Assembly (NCBI GenBank): GCA_000507305.1
Contig: DF240101.1
Span: 1-64,000 of the forward strand
Direction of reading: 5' to 3'
Source: Breviolum minutum Mf 1.05b.01
Lineage: Eukaryota > Sar > Dinophyceae > Suessiales > Symbiodiniaceae
DNA length: 64,000 bases
Shown: positions 1 through 11,719 of the stretch, in pieces
Layout of the letters: the number at the start of each line of letters is the position of its first letter
Numbering within the stretch: the first letter of the stretch is position 1
Position numbers and translations under genes: made by a program
The notes under the pieces: generated by a model
The model's database searches: none
What the model saw: only the letters and a program-made list of their open reading frames with translations
Told to the model about the DNA's origin: nothing

Positions 1-972
1 GACACGCCGGCAAGGCCGGCGGATTGATATGAATGAACTACATAATCGTCCCCTCCTTTTGAAAACCTTCATGATCTCTCCCATATTTCGGGTATTTCGT
101 ATAGCTTGACTGGGCGAGGTGAAGCTGTTGGGTCTGGAGAGTTGTCAGCTGACAATTGTTAGCCTTGACTCCTTTGGTGAGCTATGGGAGTCCAAAATGA
201 CGTGCCTTGGCTGATGTGGTTGATACATGTTGATACATTGGTAAGCTACAAAAAGTGATGATGTAGAGGGGTTTGGAATGGTTTGGAGATGGATTCAATC
301 ATACTTGATCATACTTGATTCCTGGATCCCACCACTGCCAATTTGCGGAGAGCTTGAACACAGTTGCCGAGTGACTCAGGATTCGGACGTTGACCCATGC
401 ACCTGCCACTGAAGAGACGGAGGCGACCTTGGCCAAAGTGCAATATTTGCACCGCTGTGGTGGCCATGCGCCAGAAACTCAGCAGATGGCATGCCTTGTA
501 AGTTTTCACAATGACAGTAGCTCAGGTGTCTCCGATCTCTTGGAGGTTGGAAATTAGTAGCAGCGACTTGTTTGCAGCAATGTTTTCTAGGCAATATTGT
601 TTCATGGGAGAGATACCATTTTCCTGCTTGATGAAAATAGCAAGTGAATCTTCAAACTCCAACAACATCTCCACATGTTTTGGCAATCTGTGTTGCTTGC
701 TTCCTCCGGTGGATTGTTGTTGTGGTGAGGTCATTAGCAATCTTGCTCACAAGGACGTCCTTGGTCGTGACTTTCTGTGCTTCCCTACCCTACCATAATA
801 CCTCATAATACCCCCATGAAACGTTTGGTTTGACCGTTGAGAGCTCGATGTCCCAGGAGTCAGATGAATTTCATGTGTCGTGCACGCTGCAACGTTCGGC
901 CCCTCGAACGCAATCATCGCAGTCGTGTTATTTCACTTTCACTGCACATTTCTATCCGATATATCCATGCAG
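1..972. other. stretch without a supported gene
   Basis: Short open frames occur on both strands but none has paired splice sites or a recognisable protein character. The first bases could be the end of an exon that starts before the window; this cannot be tested here. Confidence 0.4.
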
Positions 973-1300
973 GTGAAGGGCCAAAGCTTTCCATTTGAGG
1001 TGCAAATCAGAGCGAACAGGTACACGTATTCTAGAATATTGTTATTTTACAAATGAAGCAAGTGGTACTGAAGTTAGGAGCTGATCAAGTTTAGTAGCCA
1101 AACGATTGAACATGTGCACCTGAGATTCTCACATGAACATATTTGACAATTGTGAGATTTAATTGCCAAATGGGGACTGAGTGACTGTTCTCATTTCATC
1201 ACTTTCTGCCATGTAGGGCTTGATGAGTGAGCTGGCGGAGAATCTGGGATTCAACATCCAGCGCCTGCAGATAGCAGACGTCAGGCAGTGCCTGCAAGCG
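973..1300 (+). CDS. two candidate exons of an unknown gene
   Basis: Segment 973-1019 lies between a tgcag acceptor and a gtacac donor and reads VKGQSFPFEVQIRAN. A second coding-like segment follows a gtag acceptor at about 1216 and reads GLMSELAENLGFNIQRLQ. The first piece vaguely recalls the start of a ubiquitin-like fold, but that is a guess. The phases of the two pieces do not join directly, so either a small exon is missing or one of them is not real. No function is assigned. Confidence 0.25.
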
Positions 1301-2104
1301 TGTTGTATGTACATTCGACGCTGCATCAGATGGGGGCCTCCGGCGGGCCCTGGGCATCAGGTTATTTTCGAAAAGACTCCCCGCTTGAGACACACAATGA
1401 CCAATTCTCATGATTGAAGACACCTACCATCACTTTATAGAAGATATACTGTAGACGCGAGTTTGGTGCTTTACAACTCCCCAATTTTCGGTGGGACCCC
1501 ACCATGAAGTCACTGAAATGAATTCAGTGAGAGCAGGCATTCGGAAAGGGCAGCGCTTATCAAGCTTCAGATTGTTGGCTTCAGCAGAAAGAGAGCAGAG
1601 ATGCTCCAGGACCCGAAAGGAATATTTGATCACGAGTCAATCCAGTGGATCAGAAGTACCGCACAGGTGTTTCCTCCAAAGAAGTGTTTATTTGGTGATA
1701 TTGCATGTATACACATACGTATACCTTCGTAGATCATGGGAATGGTACACTTGTTTTTCACCTATTGCCTCACCAGGACTTCTTGGATGTCCGGTGCAAA
1801 GGTCACAGAAATATTGCCATGGAGACCAAGCTCTGTGATGTGAAGGCTGGAGAAATCCTCGATCCTTGTGGACTTTTCACGACATTTCAGTGCAGCCTTT
1901 TTACATAGGTGCAGGCTACAACCGGATTGAGATAATAGTAGACTTATAGTATAAATCAATGTATTATGATTTCTCTAAATACAATAGAATATTTTGAAAT
2001 ATAGTGTCATAGTGAACGCCTTATACTCAATTTGAAATAGGAGATGTGCACGGGGAAATGTGAACAGAACCAGAGTTAAGCACGACAGAGAAAGAAGTTT
2101 CTGA

Positions 2105-5100
2105 CTGGTGGAGGTTGTTGCCGCCGGCGATGCGCCCGTTGGAGGAGGCTTGGACCAACTGTGTTTCCATAAAGGCTCGCTCTGATTCACCCATTGTTCA
2201 TGAAACCAACGTCAAACATTGTAAAATAATTTGTGCAATCACGAATTCAACTTATGTATTGAGCCATTGAATCATTGAATCGCTGGTCCAGGCCACATTT
2301 GGAGCAACGATGTTTCTTGGCATAATTGGAGTTTGAACGCTTATTTCACACAGATTTGCAGCGGGGTGGAGCACCACAAGCGGAGGTGATTCGATGTCCA
2401 ACGCCAATGCATTCCGTTCCTTGGCGAGTTTTTGAAGTTTGACCTGCAATCAATGTGTGAGACTTTGTAGCCCAACGTCACCAGGTAGCAGATTTGGAAC
2501 AACTGAAGGGCAAGAGTCTAAAAGAGTTGATGGAGGACATTTTTCGTGGGCTTGGGAGGATGGTGCAATTTTGCTTTGATGTTTATCTCTTCTGGGACAG
2601 TTCCTGATGTAACAAATTAGGGTTGTCATTGCCACCGATTTTAAGCTCTAGGAGTATGTCCGTTGCTGCCAGAGTGGGTCAACAGGCCGGGGGCTGAGAC
2701 CGGAAGCAACTGGCCGATCATGATGATCATAGCTGGTCTATCCTGGATCTCGAGGTCAAGAGAAGCCCTACCACTTTGATGTTCTCAAGTGCGCATCCAA
2801 GTTAGTCTAAAAGATAAAACTTGGCAGCCTCAAGAACAAGCACCCAAGGCGAATAGAAGACATCATCCGAAAAGTACCTGCAGATGCAGGTGGGATGTGG
2901 TGGGTTGATTATGAATTCAGTAAAAAATCATCCGACTTCACGCTGAAATCTTGTGCCCATCTGGTGGACCGACTTTTCACCTGGTCGTGCCGACGTACTG
3001 CTACTTCCAAGTACCCTTGTCATCCCTATAGTCAGTCAATGTCATTGATATGTTGGATGGTGTTGGCTTAAAGGAGACACTCTCAAGATGGCGCTGGCGC
3101 AGCACCATATCGCCTGGTCCTCAGCTGTTGGTTTGGGTGACAACCGTCCGAACTGCGCAATGCTTCAAACTCGGATGATGTACAGTAGAGGATTGTGCTA
3201 CCCCTTTTCAAAAAATCTATACGACACCATGGTAAGCTATTGTAATATATTGTATGTAATCTATAGATCCCTATGAAGCTACCAACAGAAGAAGATTGCC
3301 ATAGGCCATAGGCTTTTGATGCTGGTTTTGAATACTCCTCAATCGAGTTGGGCATTCTAAAACTCAATCTAAGGCTTTACCTCTACTCCTTGACTTCGGC
3401 CAGACATTGATGCGGGTGCAGCTGGCCAAAGTTTCTGACATCGATAGATGTTTGACAACTAACTCCCATGACAGGTAGTGGAAGAACGGGGAAAAGGACA
3501 ACAAGGAACTGAGAACAAAGAATACTTTCTCAGTCAGGCGGTGCCATCGCTGCTTCAAGAGTTGCAACTGCACACTTTCCAGTTGATGAATTGAGCAATG
3601 AAACGGAATTATATAACATGAATTAACATGTATTAACCATAATTAACCCTATTTGAACACCTACTCTTCGGCCTGATAGGTTTAGCATGGTTTTGCATGG
3701 TTTAGCCAAGAGCATCCCAGAACCATACTACTAGTATTCTGAATACTTTTTTGGGGCTGCGAGTTGCGATCAGGCATGGCAACCAGAAGAAATGCGCTAC
3801 GCACTTCGCGTCCTCGCATTTGTGCCTTGGCTACGGAGATTTTTTCCTGATGGCCGTGATCTTGAGTGATTGTTTGGGGTTTTCCAGGCACATGCAGGCA
3901 CACATCAGTCTTTGTTTGGATGTTCTGACCGCAAGGTGCTATCATGGGAGCCTCGGCATCAGATTTGCTGAGTCGAACGATAGCCCATAGCGCAACTGCA
4001 GTCATCGTCAAGCTTTGGTCGTTCAGTCACAGTTTGCTATACATCGAAAGTAAACCATGCAGGCCCATGTGAGGAAAGCAGTTAGAACTAGAACCTGTGC
4101 CAAGGACACTCGAGGGACAGAGGTGGGGTTCGGAGGTTTCATCTTTTCAGAAGCAACAGACAAACTATTCGAAGCACATGCCAAAAGAGTACACAGGATC
4201 TACAGAGGAATGTAATACCGTATATCAAAATGCTGTATTGTCTGACAATGTCGAACATTTCTCAGGGACCAGAAATACAACCTGCAGAAGTACAGGTGCG
4301 AAACTAAGTGCAATTTAAAAACCAAACAGTATCCAGACATAGTCGAGACATTGTGCGCGATTTCCGATGGGAGTTGGATGTTCGCGTTGCCGAGGCACAT
4401 TTAGCAAGCTTCCGTGGAGTGTTGGTGAAGGTTCGATGTCTACAAGTCAAGTCTGCCTACTGACCGTGTGTATTGGTGTATGTCATGTTTACACCAATTT
4501 TAATCATCAAGGTGCTGTGTGGTGAACCAGAATAGATGTTGGGACTTCGATGGATCATGTAATGAAATCAATATGGGGCAAATAGAAATAAAAGCGTTCA
4601 ATGTGAGACACCCGAGTTTGCCAGAGTTTTGCAAGAACACGGAAGAGACATGAAAAGACACTCTTAATGTCAAGAAGCTACCAACGAGTTTTTGTGTTCA
4701 AGGTTGTTTCCCGTGCCTTTTCTTAACAAAAGCTTTCCAAAAGCATCAACACTCAATTTCCATGAGGGCAACTCTCCCTTTGCCGGGGGCAACAGAAATC
4801 GTGAAATTCATTGGAAAAGAAAATCAGTCCGCTTATATACTCCAACGATAAGAGAATGTTGCGGACAATCCACATCATATCATAGCATGGTTGAATATGT
4901 ATGCATTTCCGACAATTCATGACCTCACTGAGATTGCCAGGTCATGGATGTTTACAAGAGATTCCTTGCCCAAGCCTTGGCAGATCTTGGTAACAAAACA
5001 ACTACAACTAATGGAAATCGATGGCAACCCGTTGGAGAACTGTCATTTGAATTTATTTGAACCAAAAATGGTATTTTTTTTCACCTTCAACCAGGTGAGC

Positions 5101-6316
5101 TTAGACGAGTCGGACTTGAAACGTCTTTTCCTCAGTTGCCTCCTGCATTCATCTTCAGCGAAGCTGATGTTCTCGTTGGACAGAGGTGGACTCTACAGGC
5201 CTTGCAATGTGCCACTTGGTGTTGAGGTTGATCATCAATGTGTTTTGCTTACGTAGAGTGCGAGTCATGTCAAAAAATGATAAACGTATATAGATTCAGT
5301 GAAAAAATGGGCATAAGAGTATCAAAGTCCTATTTCAGACATTCCATTTCCATGCCATACCTCACTATATAAGGGGTTCAAGAAGCAGAGACGGAGTAAA
5401 ACTGCTATGGACAGAAGAGCAAATAGCAGTGGTTCCTCACGAAAAATATGGACCACAGACCACTCCGCCTTTTTGTCCTTCCATATGAAATAGCTGCAAC
5501 AACGGAAGTGTATCGATAGTTGACTAGTTGATATATGGATTCTTGAACTCTCAACAAACACAATGTGAGCCCATGAGGTGAAAATGCATAGCTTCAACTG
5601 TCAATTCATGCTTCCCGCGAAGGAATACCTGTGAACATTTGCGAACCATGTATAGACTGTTGTTGAAAGGTACACGAAACCATTGTTGACATCACACGTC
5701 GTGATTTTGTTCCTTTTTACTACAATATGTGTATTCCACACATGCAGACATACATTTGAATCGTGTTTGTTCATGTTTTTATCGCCAGAGCTGAGGATGC
5801 AAAGCCTTCAAGCACTACTACTGGGGATCGAATCGCAACCTTCCAATGTCCTTGGGCTCAGTTTCCCCAAAGTCAACGCGAGTTGCAGCTGCAACGCAGA
5901 AGTGAAGCAAAGAATGAGCTAAGAAGTAAAGCAAAGTGTTGGGATGTTGTGGGATGTGGGATATTGTTGGATACCATGCTGTCAGCTGAGTCTGAGTTTG
6001 ATTCTGATTTGCGAGGAAAGCTCAATGGCATGGCTTGCTGGGACTGACCCTTTGCAGCATTGAAATCAGGGTGTTGATGGGCTAGCTACTTCTCGCGGAT
6101 CATTGCTGAAAAAGGTTGGACTGATGTCCACATGAAACAAACATGAAAATACTCACACTTATGACCCTGTGTCAAAGCACCGATACGGATCGGAATTGCA
6201 AAGCCACTTACTGTATTTTGATTTTGTTGAAGGCAAAGGCTGCTTCCAAGCTGTTGCTTTCATCAAACCTCCAAGGATTTCTTGGACAACTTGAGCCAGC
6301 TTCTCCTTAGAAACCA
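2105..6316 (-). CDS. candidate intron-rich gene, helical protein, unknown
   Basis: Several minus-strand segments with correct acceptors and donors suggest one spliced gene. From 5' to 3' they are: 6316-6212 (VSKEKLAQVVQEILGG..., donor gtaagt, the best in the region); about 6040-5965 (SQQAMPLSFPRKSES); 5888-5840 (ATRVDFGETEPKDIG, donor gttgcg); 3567-3526 (LQLLKQRWHRLTEK, donor gtattc); 2443-2378 (VKLQKLAKERNALALDIES, acceptor ttgcag); and about 2188-2105 (ERAFMETQLVQASSNGRIAG). The pieces are rich in Lys, Glu, Gln and Leu, as in helical or coiled-coil proteins. No family was recognised. Exons are certainly missing, and plus-strand exon-like pieces lie inside the span, so the model is tentative. 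Confidence 0.35.
4063..4213 (+). CDS. candidate terminal exon, unknown
   Basis: After a catgcag acceptor an open frame runs to a TAA stop at 4211-4213, with the stretch GFGGFIFSEATDKLFEAHAK near its end. The opposite strand is also open here, so the strand is uncertain. It lies within the span of the candidate minus-strand gene and would be a separate gene if real. Confidence 0.25.
5095..5185 (+). CDS. candidate internal exon, unknown
   Basis: Bounded by a pyrimidine-rich caaccag acceptor and a gtggac donor. The frame reads ELRRVGLETSFPQLPPAFIF followed by SEADVLVGQRW. The reverse strand is closed in this interval, which favours plus. It shares the short string FIFSEA with the candidate exon at 4063-4213. 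Function unknown. Confidence 0.3.
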
Positions 6317-6845
6317 CTGCAGGAATTACAGTGGCTTGGTGTTAGATACGTGCAGCCTCGGTGAAGCACCAGGAAAGCTCACAAACGACATGAAATCCTT
6401 TACATTCCTTTACAGATCAGCAAAGAACTTGTCGAACATGATTTTGGAAGAAGCTGGTGGGCCACTTTTTCTACCACCGAGGCTATGTGCATGGACATGC
6501 CATTGCGCTACTTGTGCCGCAAGCGACGCAGATGACATGCACCTTGGCGAAACAAGTGTGCTTTAATTACACATTCATCAACGGATATCAACGGTCATTT
6601 TCAACATTTCCAGCCAAGGCAAAGCGTTCTTTGCCAAGCATGTGACGCAGCGTCAGACGATTTGCAACAACGTTTTGAAACTAATGCGAGCCATGCTGAG
6701 ACATGTCAGCACATTCTTCCTTTGAGTTGCATTTCACTGTGTTTGATGTGAATTGAATGTCAAAGTCTTTGCATTTTAGACATGTCATGTAAGCCTGTAA
6801 GCCATGTAGCCATTAGCTCGATCCTGTGCAATATCTGCCCTTAGC

Positions 6846-7119
6846 TTGAGGAACTGGTTGGAGATCAATGGAATGGCCAATTCGCCCAATTGGAGTCGAA
6901 GCCTTGAGGACGCCATCTACAAGATGAGCCTTCCACAGTTTCTTCGCAAAAAATCAATGAGATGGGAAGTATCCAAATCGGAAAGATGGTGGAAAACACT
7001 GGAAAAACCGAAGGTTTGTTTCACTATGTTGGATGGACATGGATGGACCAAGCTCTTGCCAGGTTGACCTGGGTTCTCGACAGATTGGATCTGCCTCCAA
7101 CCAATGCATCTTGCATTTG
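6846..7119. other. coding-like segment, strand ambiguous
   Basis: On plus, after an internal TGA at about 6908, a frame reads on with strings such as GKMVENTGKTEGLFHYVGW and ALARLTWVLDRLD to a TGA near 7118. On minus an overlapping frame also looks coding. Neither has clear splice sites on both sides. Either it is part of an unresolved gene or chance openness of a low-stop region. Confidence 0.2.
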
Positions 7120-7399
7120 ACGTGCTGTTTTTTTGAAGCAATAACACAAAGAGGACAAGGACAAAGGCATTGAATATTGCACAGCTTACATTCAACAAGA
7201 TTCACTGGTTGAATTATCCAGCATTTGAAATATGTGGATAATCCACAACTTTCCCAGGCAACTGATATGGTGGTGCTCCTGGCCTAGTTGTGATTGGGTG
7301 CTTGTGTTGCAGCGGCTTTCTTTTGGAAGACAATCATTCTGTAGCTGGAAAGATTAAGAGTTGATGTTGGTGATGCCAACGTCCCAAGCGCAAATGACA

Positions 7400-7588
7400 G
7401 GGCAAGTTGCGTGAGTGGATCCAGCTAGATCTTCTCCATGTCTTGGATTGTGCCTGGGTTTGATGTTGGATGTATTACCTTTGGAAGTAGAATCCTTTGC
7501 GAATCTATGGACCTGTCAAGGTTCGCTGGCAAATCCCATGTGCCGTTCGGAACGCTGCGCTTCGAAACCTGAGGTGCGGACGGGTCAA
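7400..7588 (+). pseudogene. coding-like segment with a frame break
   Basis: After an acag acceptor the frame GKLREWIQLDLLHVLDCAW runs into a stop at about 7455. Shifted by one base, DVGCITFGSRILCESMDLS and FAGKSHVPFGTLRFET continue to a TGA at about 7580. One extra or missing base would join the two halves, which suggests a decayed gene, a sequencing error or an unrecognised splice. No family was recognised. Confidence 0.2.
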
Positions 7589-8084
7589 GGAAACCGAACA
7601 TGAATCAAGCAAAATAGATCCATCCTAGCTAGGGTATACTATGTCTACGTATGCAATGCCAAGGGAACATGTTTTCCTTGGACCATTTTAAGTTTGGCAT
7701 ACCTTTTGTTTTTAAGGATCCTGTTCTTGGGCCTGAAAGGTCGTATACTTAGCTTTGCACCAGGCAGAAAAGAACAGAGGAGTCCCGCTGACCATGATTT
7801 GAGACAAGACTGCTTGCCGATGCTCGGCTCGTGGACGAATGTATTATTTGCAAACTTGAGCAAAGGTGCCCACATTTTAGTTTGAAAAGAACCTTTATAA
7901 GACTTTTCCAATTTGCTGACCTCCCTAAAATACCCATTTGGAATTGAGCACCTTTGCCAATTAGTAGGTAGTTCTGCAAGCATTAATAGCACCTTTTCTG
8001 CGCAAAAGCGATGCGTCCTATGATCCATCGACTAACAGTCCAATTTCTTGCCACAGGATCCTATGCTGTTGAAGTAATTATCCA

Positions 8085-8260
8085 CCCAAGCTATTGCGCA
8101 GCTGCAAAGTCGAATTCTTTTGTTGGCCTTTGCTTTCAGCCTTGCATGAACAGCCAATTGGCTGGAACCTCCAAGAACTTGGAGTGTCAGAGATTCTCGA
8201 TCTTGATCACCTTGAATTGCACAGATTTCTGAGCTTTCAAATGTCCTTGCAGGACAGTAG
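8085..8260 (-). CDS. candidate exon, unknown
   Basis: A minus-strand open stretch reads QDRESLTLQVLGGSSQLAVH followed by the basic segment ARLKAKANKRIRL. The overlapping plus frame looks less protein-like. It may belong to another minus-strand gene upstream of the one suggested at 2.1-6.3 kb. Splice ends were not fixed. Confidence 0.25.
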
Positions 8261-8289
8261 GATTCCAAATGGCTCATACTTTTGAAGCC

Positions 8290-9600
8290 AGCCCTTAGAG
8301 ACCTTTGATTTTCATATATTTTTTCACTTCTACTGTTAACGGGTCATACCTCCGACTTGCTTCAAAGGTTACTGAGCCGAACCATTTTGTCGGGTGAAGC
8401 AGCCTGGACGAAAAGTAATGATCACATTGCTTGGATCATGCTTGTTCTGCTTGATCCTTGGGAATGACACAGATTCCTTGCAGCGATCTACTGGATGAGT
8501 CGTGATTTCTGCTGCCTCCAGTGCTCAAAGTAACAAATTGTGGGGGTGCCGCGCTTGGCACCCCGGTGACTGTTGTACAAGGTGGGTCCCCATCGCAAGC
8601 ATTTGGGGCTGAAAGATGCTGAAAGTCTGTGCAGAATTGATAGCCAAATTGCCAAATCAGCCTTCACCAGGGTGGTCTCATTTTGCCATCATGGTCTCTT
8701 GTCTGCAGAATTAGACCGAGACACACATGAACTCGCTGTCCTTCATATCTGTGTTGTAGGTTGCATCGTTTTGCCTCGTTGGAAAGGGGAATTTAGATGA
8801 ATTTAGATGAATTTTTGACTTTCAAACCATCAGCCTGTTTGAGGCGACAACAGTCAAAGTGGCGAGTCAAGCCAAGCATCTTAACTGAAGAGGGGTTGAA
8901 TCAAGATGGCCATGGGATGCCGTGAGCCTTGAGGTCAGATGAGACTTGCACAAAGAACCATACGCGGTATGTGTTTGAACTCATGTTCCGGTCATGAAGA
9001 TGGGATTGAAGATTGACTGGCTGTTGCTTCTAGAGTATTGGGCCTGGTCAATGACTAAGGTGGGAGCCAGGCATGCAGGCAAGCTCGAATTTAGATTGCT
9101 TGCAAGAGTGCGTTTTGATTGGCAGTTGGGAACTCTTTATTGATATTTCGAAGCTTGATCATTGTGAGGGACACGATGAATGATTATGGGCCAGGAGTCC
9201 GATCTTATGGACGCACTGCCCGATGGTCAAAGCCGAAAAGATGAGGAGTGAGGCACTAAGATCATCCAGTAGCAAACGGTTTACGTCCCAGGGCGTCCCA
9301 GAGCAAAGAACTTGAAGCCTACCAGTGGGCATACGTCATGAACTTGAGGTGGTTGTTAGATGTTGATTGATTGATGAGAAATGCATGTATGAATTGCATT
9401 GCGGTGCAGCAAAATGAGATTGACATCACAACTCAGGACGCAGAACATTACGCTTGTCTCCCTTGGATGCTTCTGTGGACCGTGCTTCAGCTTCAAACAT
9501 GTTGCAAAACAGGATCCGATTCAAGTCATTATAGAATCTTGTACTCCACATTGGTTCTGAATGTTCAGATCTCTATGGAAGCTTTCAAATCCAGTTTCCT
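8290..9600. other. stretch without a supported gene
   Basis: Only short unflanked open frames. A short piece after a ctgcag acceptor at about 8720 (LDRDTHELAVLHIC) and a Ser/Lys-rich piece near 9240-9325 are the only coding-like spots, and neither could be joined to a neighbour. Confidence 0.35.
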
Positions 9601-9603
9601 GGC

Positions 9604-11719
9604 ATGCTGCGACCCCCAAGGAAGCTATCGTTTAAGAACATTGGTAGAGGGGCAGCAACCTTGCCCTTCGACTGGATGCGCACCCGCCATGATGCTGGGC
9701 ACCCTAGCAGGGCACTTGACCTGACGGCTGTTTGGAATAGAATTTCTGCTCCGCCCCTAGAGATTGGCGTGAAACGTCTTAACTCGTCTATGAACCGGAG
9801 GAAAGGGAGAGATCGATAAACACAAGTCATAAATATGGCAGATATGGGATTTAGCAATCAATGATTTACAGTGCTAGGCCTGTTTCCACCAATAGAACTC
9901 TTATGTAGCAGCCTTGGATGTGTCAGGGTTTGGTGCACTTTCTGCGGGACAAGTGGGACGAAAGGAGCAACTACAATGGTGCCTTGTTTGCACTTTAGGC
10001 AGATGCCTGCTGGGATTTAACATTTGGAGACATTTGGATGGTTTGTAAAGCCACACATATCACATATCAATGGTGTGAGGGTACCTGTATTCAACAAGGG
10101 CAAACAGCCTCGAGAGCAGAGTTGTTATATTCGTGTGGCTGGCATGTGGCATCATCTTTGAATCGATGGGATCTCATTTGTGAACGATTTGAAGCGCTGA
10201 AGACCTATAAAGTTTTCCAGTATAAAGCACTGTGGGAAGGAGCAGATTTGTCCTTGTTGTGAGACTAGGACGTCATTGATTCCTTTCTTCCTTCCTTTCC
10301 TTGAGGACATCACTTCAATCAAATTGTCTGTAATTCAAACTGCTCTTGGATTCTTCGCCATCCCTTGAATTCTTTGCATTTCGTTGCCATTTCGCTGCTC
10401 AGGTTTTTTTGAGTTCAATTCCAAGAAGGTCCCCAACTTAGCGAGTGATGTCGGTGGCCTTGACATGATGTTCTGTTGGTGTTTTGCTCAGGTGGTGCCT
10501 GGCTGCCAGATGACCACGTGACCTTGGATGCAAGATTCAATTTTACCTTGTAAATGTTGGTGACTCCAAAGGGTTGAAGATGTCGAAGATGCCCTTAGTC
10601 GGAAGCATTTCAAGATATTTTCAAGCATTTTGAGTTGGCATTCAACTGCTTTATTAAATTAATGGGGATCCGGTCCATGTGCTGTCAGGTATCGGAGCTA
10701 TTTCCACTCCTTTTGGCATGATGATCCCACTGACCCCGGCATGCACGAGAGATACAAACGACGTCAGGGTCTCATCTCCACCAAGAAATTCCAAGCACAT
10801 CCCATGAGGATTGTAGACAGATAGTCAAATCATCGTCAACATTTTCAAGTAACTACTGTAGTTCCAGTAGTTCCTTTTCATGATGCAATCATCCAAATGC
10901 CGCAGTGTCCTATCACTATCGCTTCAATCGCTTCTCTGATTTCCATATGTTTCCTGTAAAAAGCCGAGGCATCGAACGTTTCAATGAAATTGATGCCAAC
11001 AGCACGCCTGTACTCTTCGTGCGAACGATACCTACGACACAAGAGCTGGTAAAGGTGCCAGAGCTGCTTGGTGATACCAAAGCAAAGCTTTGAAAGGCTC
11101 AATGAGGTTGATGAAATGAAAAAGCAGAGGATCATAAAGATTGCCAGTGAATCTTATTGTTTTCATATTTTGTTGTCATCTCATGTCATAATAGACATGG
11201 TATTAATACATATATAGATCGCTAAGGTTGATGGATTTGCTGATAGAGCGGCATGGGAAGTGACTTGGAATCGATTGTCGGGCAATGCTAGTCAAGCAAA
11301 AAGCGGAAGAAAGCTGATGGCTAGCGGAATGAATAATTTGAATAATTTGATAAGCATGCCCTTCTATACACCAATGCAATCATCAACGTTTTCAACTTGT
11401 TTTGAGTTCAGTTGGGCCTGGCCAGCGCCAAAACCATCTTAACGCCCATAAAATTTGAGGCAATCATTTCTGTTGCTAATCATCGACTTCCAAAAGACAG
11501 CGCAAGGGGCTGCTGTGGTGGAAGGCACCATTTGTTCCATGAATCATGATGCTGATGATTTTGAAATGGGACCCCGCAGCTTGGAAGTTGCATGCTTTGC
11601 ATGTGACTTTGTATTGATAGATTGGTGCAAGCTTTGCTTCTCAGGCATGGACAACATCATGGTGCACTTCCTGTCTGGAAGCAAGCACGTGAACCAGGCT
11701 CCAACAAAGCTGGGTTGCG
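9604..11719 (+). CDS. DUF1796-like (putative papain-like cysteine peptidase) gene, copy A
   Basis: Spliced gene rebuilt by hand. Exon pieces: about 9604-9694 (KLSFKNIG..., TLPFDWMRTRH); from 9927 (GLVHFLRDKW); 10492-10517 (VVPGCQMT); 10689-10768 (TYRSYFHSFWHDDPTDPGM); 10969 to about 11063 (IERFNEIDANSTPVLFVRT); 11227-11259 (LMDLLIERHG); 11460-11524 (QSFLLLIIDFQKTAQG); 11645-11719 (MDNIMVHFLSGSKHV). From 10492 to 10969 and from 11227 to 11719 the junctions keep phase, with GT-AG introns except a GC-AG intron at 11525-11644. The order PFDW, LLHFL, HSFWHDDP, LFVR, LL-DF matches my recollection of Pfam DUF1796 proteins, named for a papain-like fold; peptidase activity is not established. The start, the joins around 9.7-10.5 kb and 11.05-11.23 kb, and the 3' end are not fixed. 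Copies B and C follow on the same strand. Confidence 0.65.

Noticed and set aside
7645-8028. 127-codon minus frame with a faint retroelement-like look
   Set aside because: The resemblance is a few residues only; no catalytic motif or repeat ends were found.
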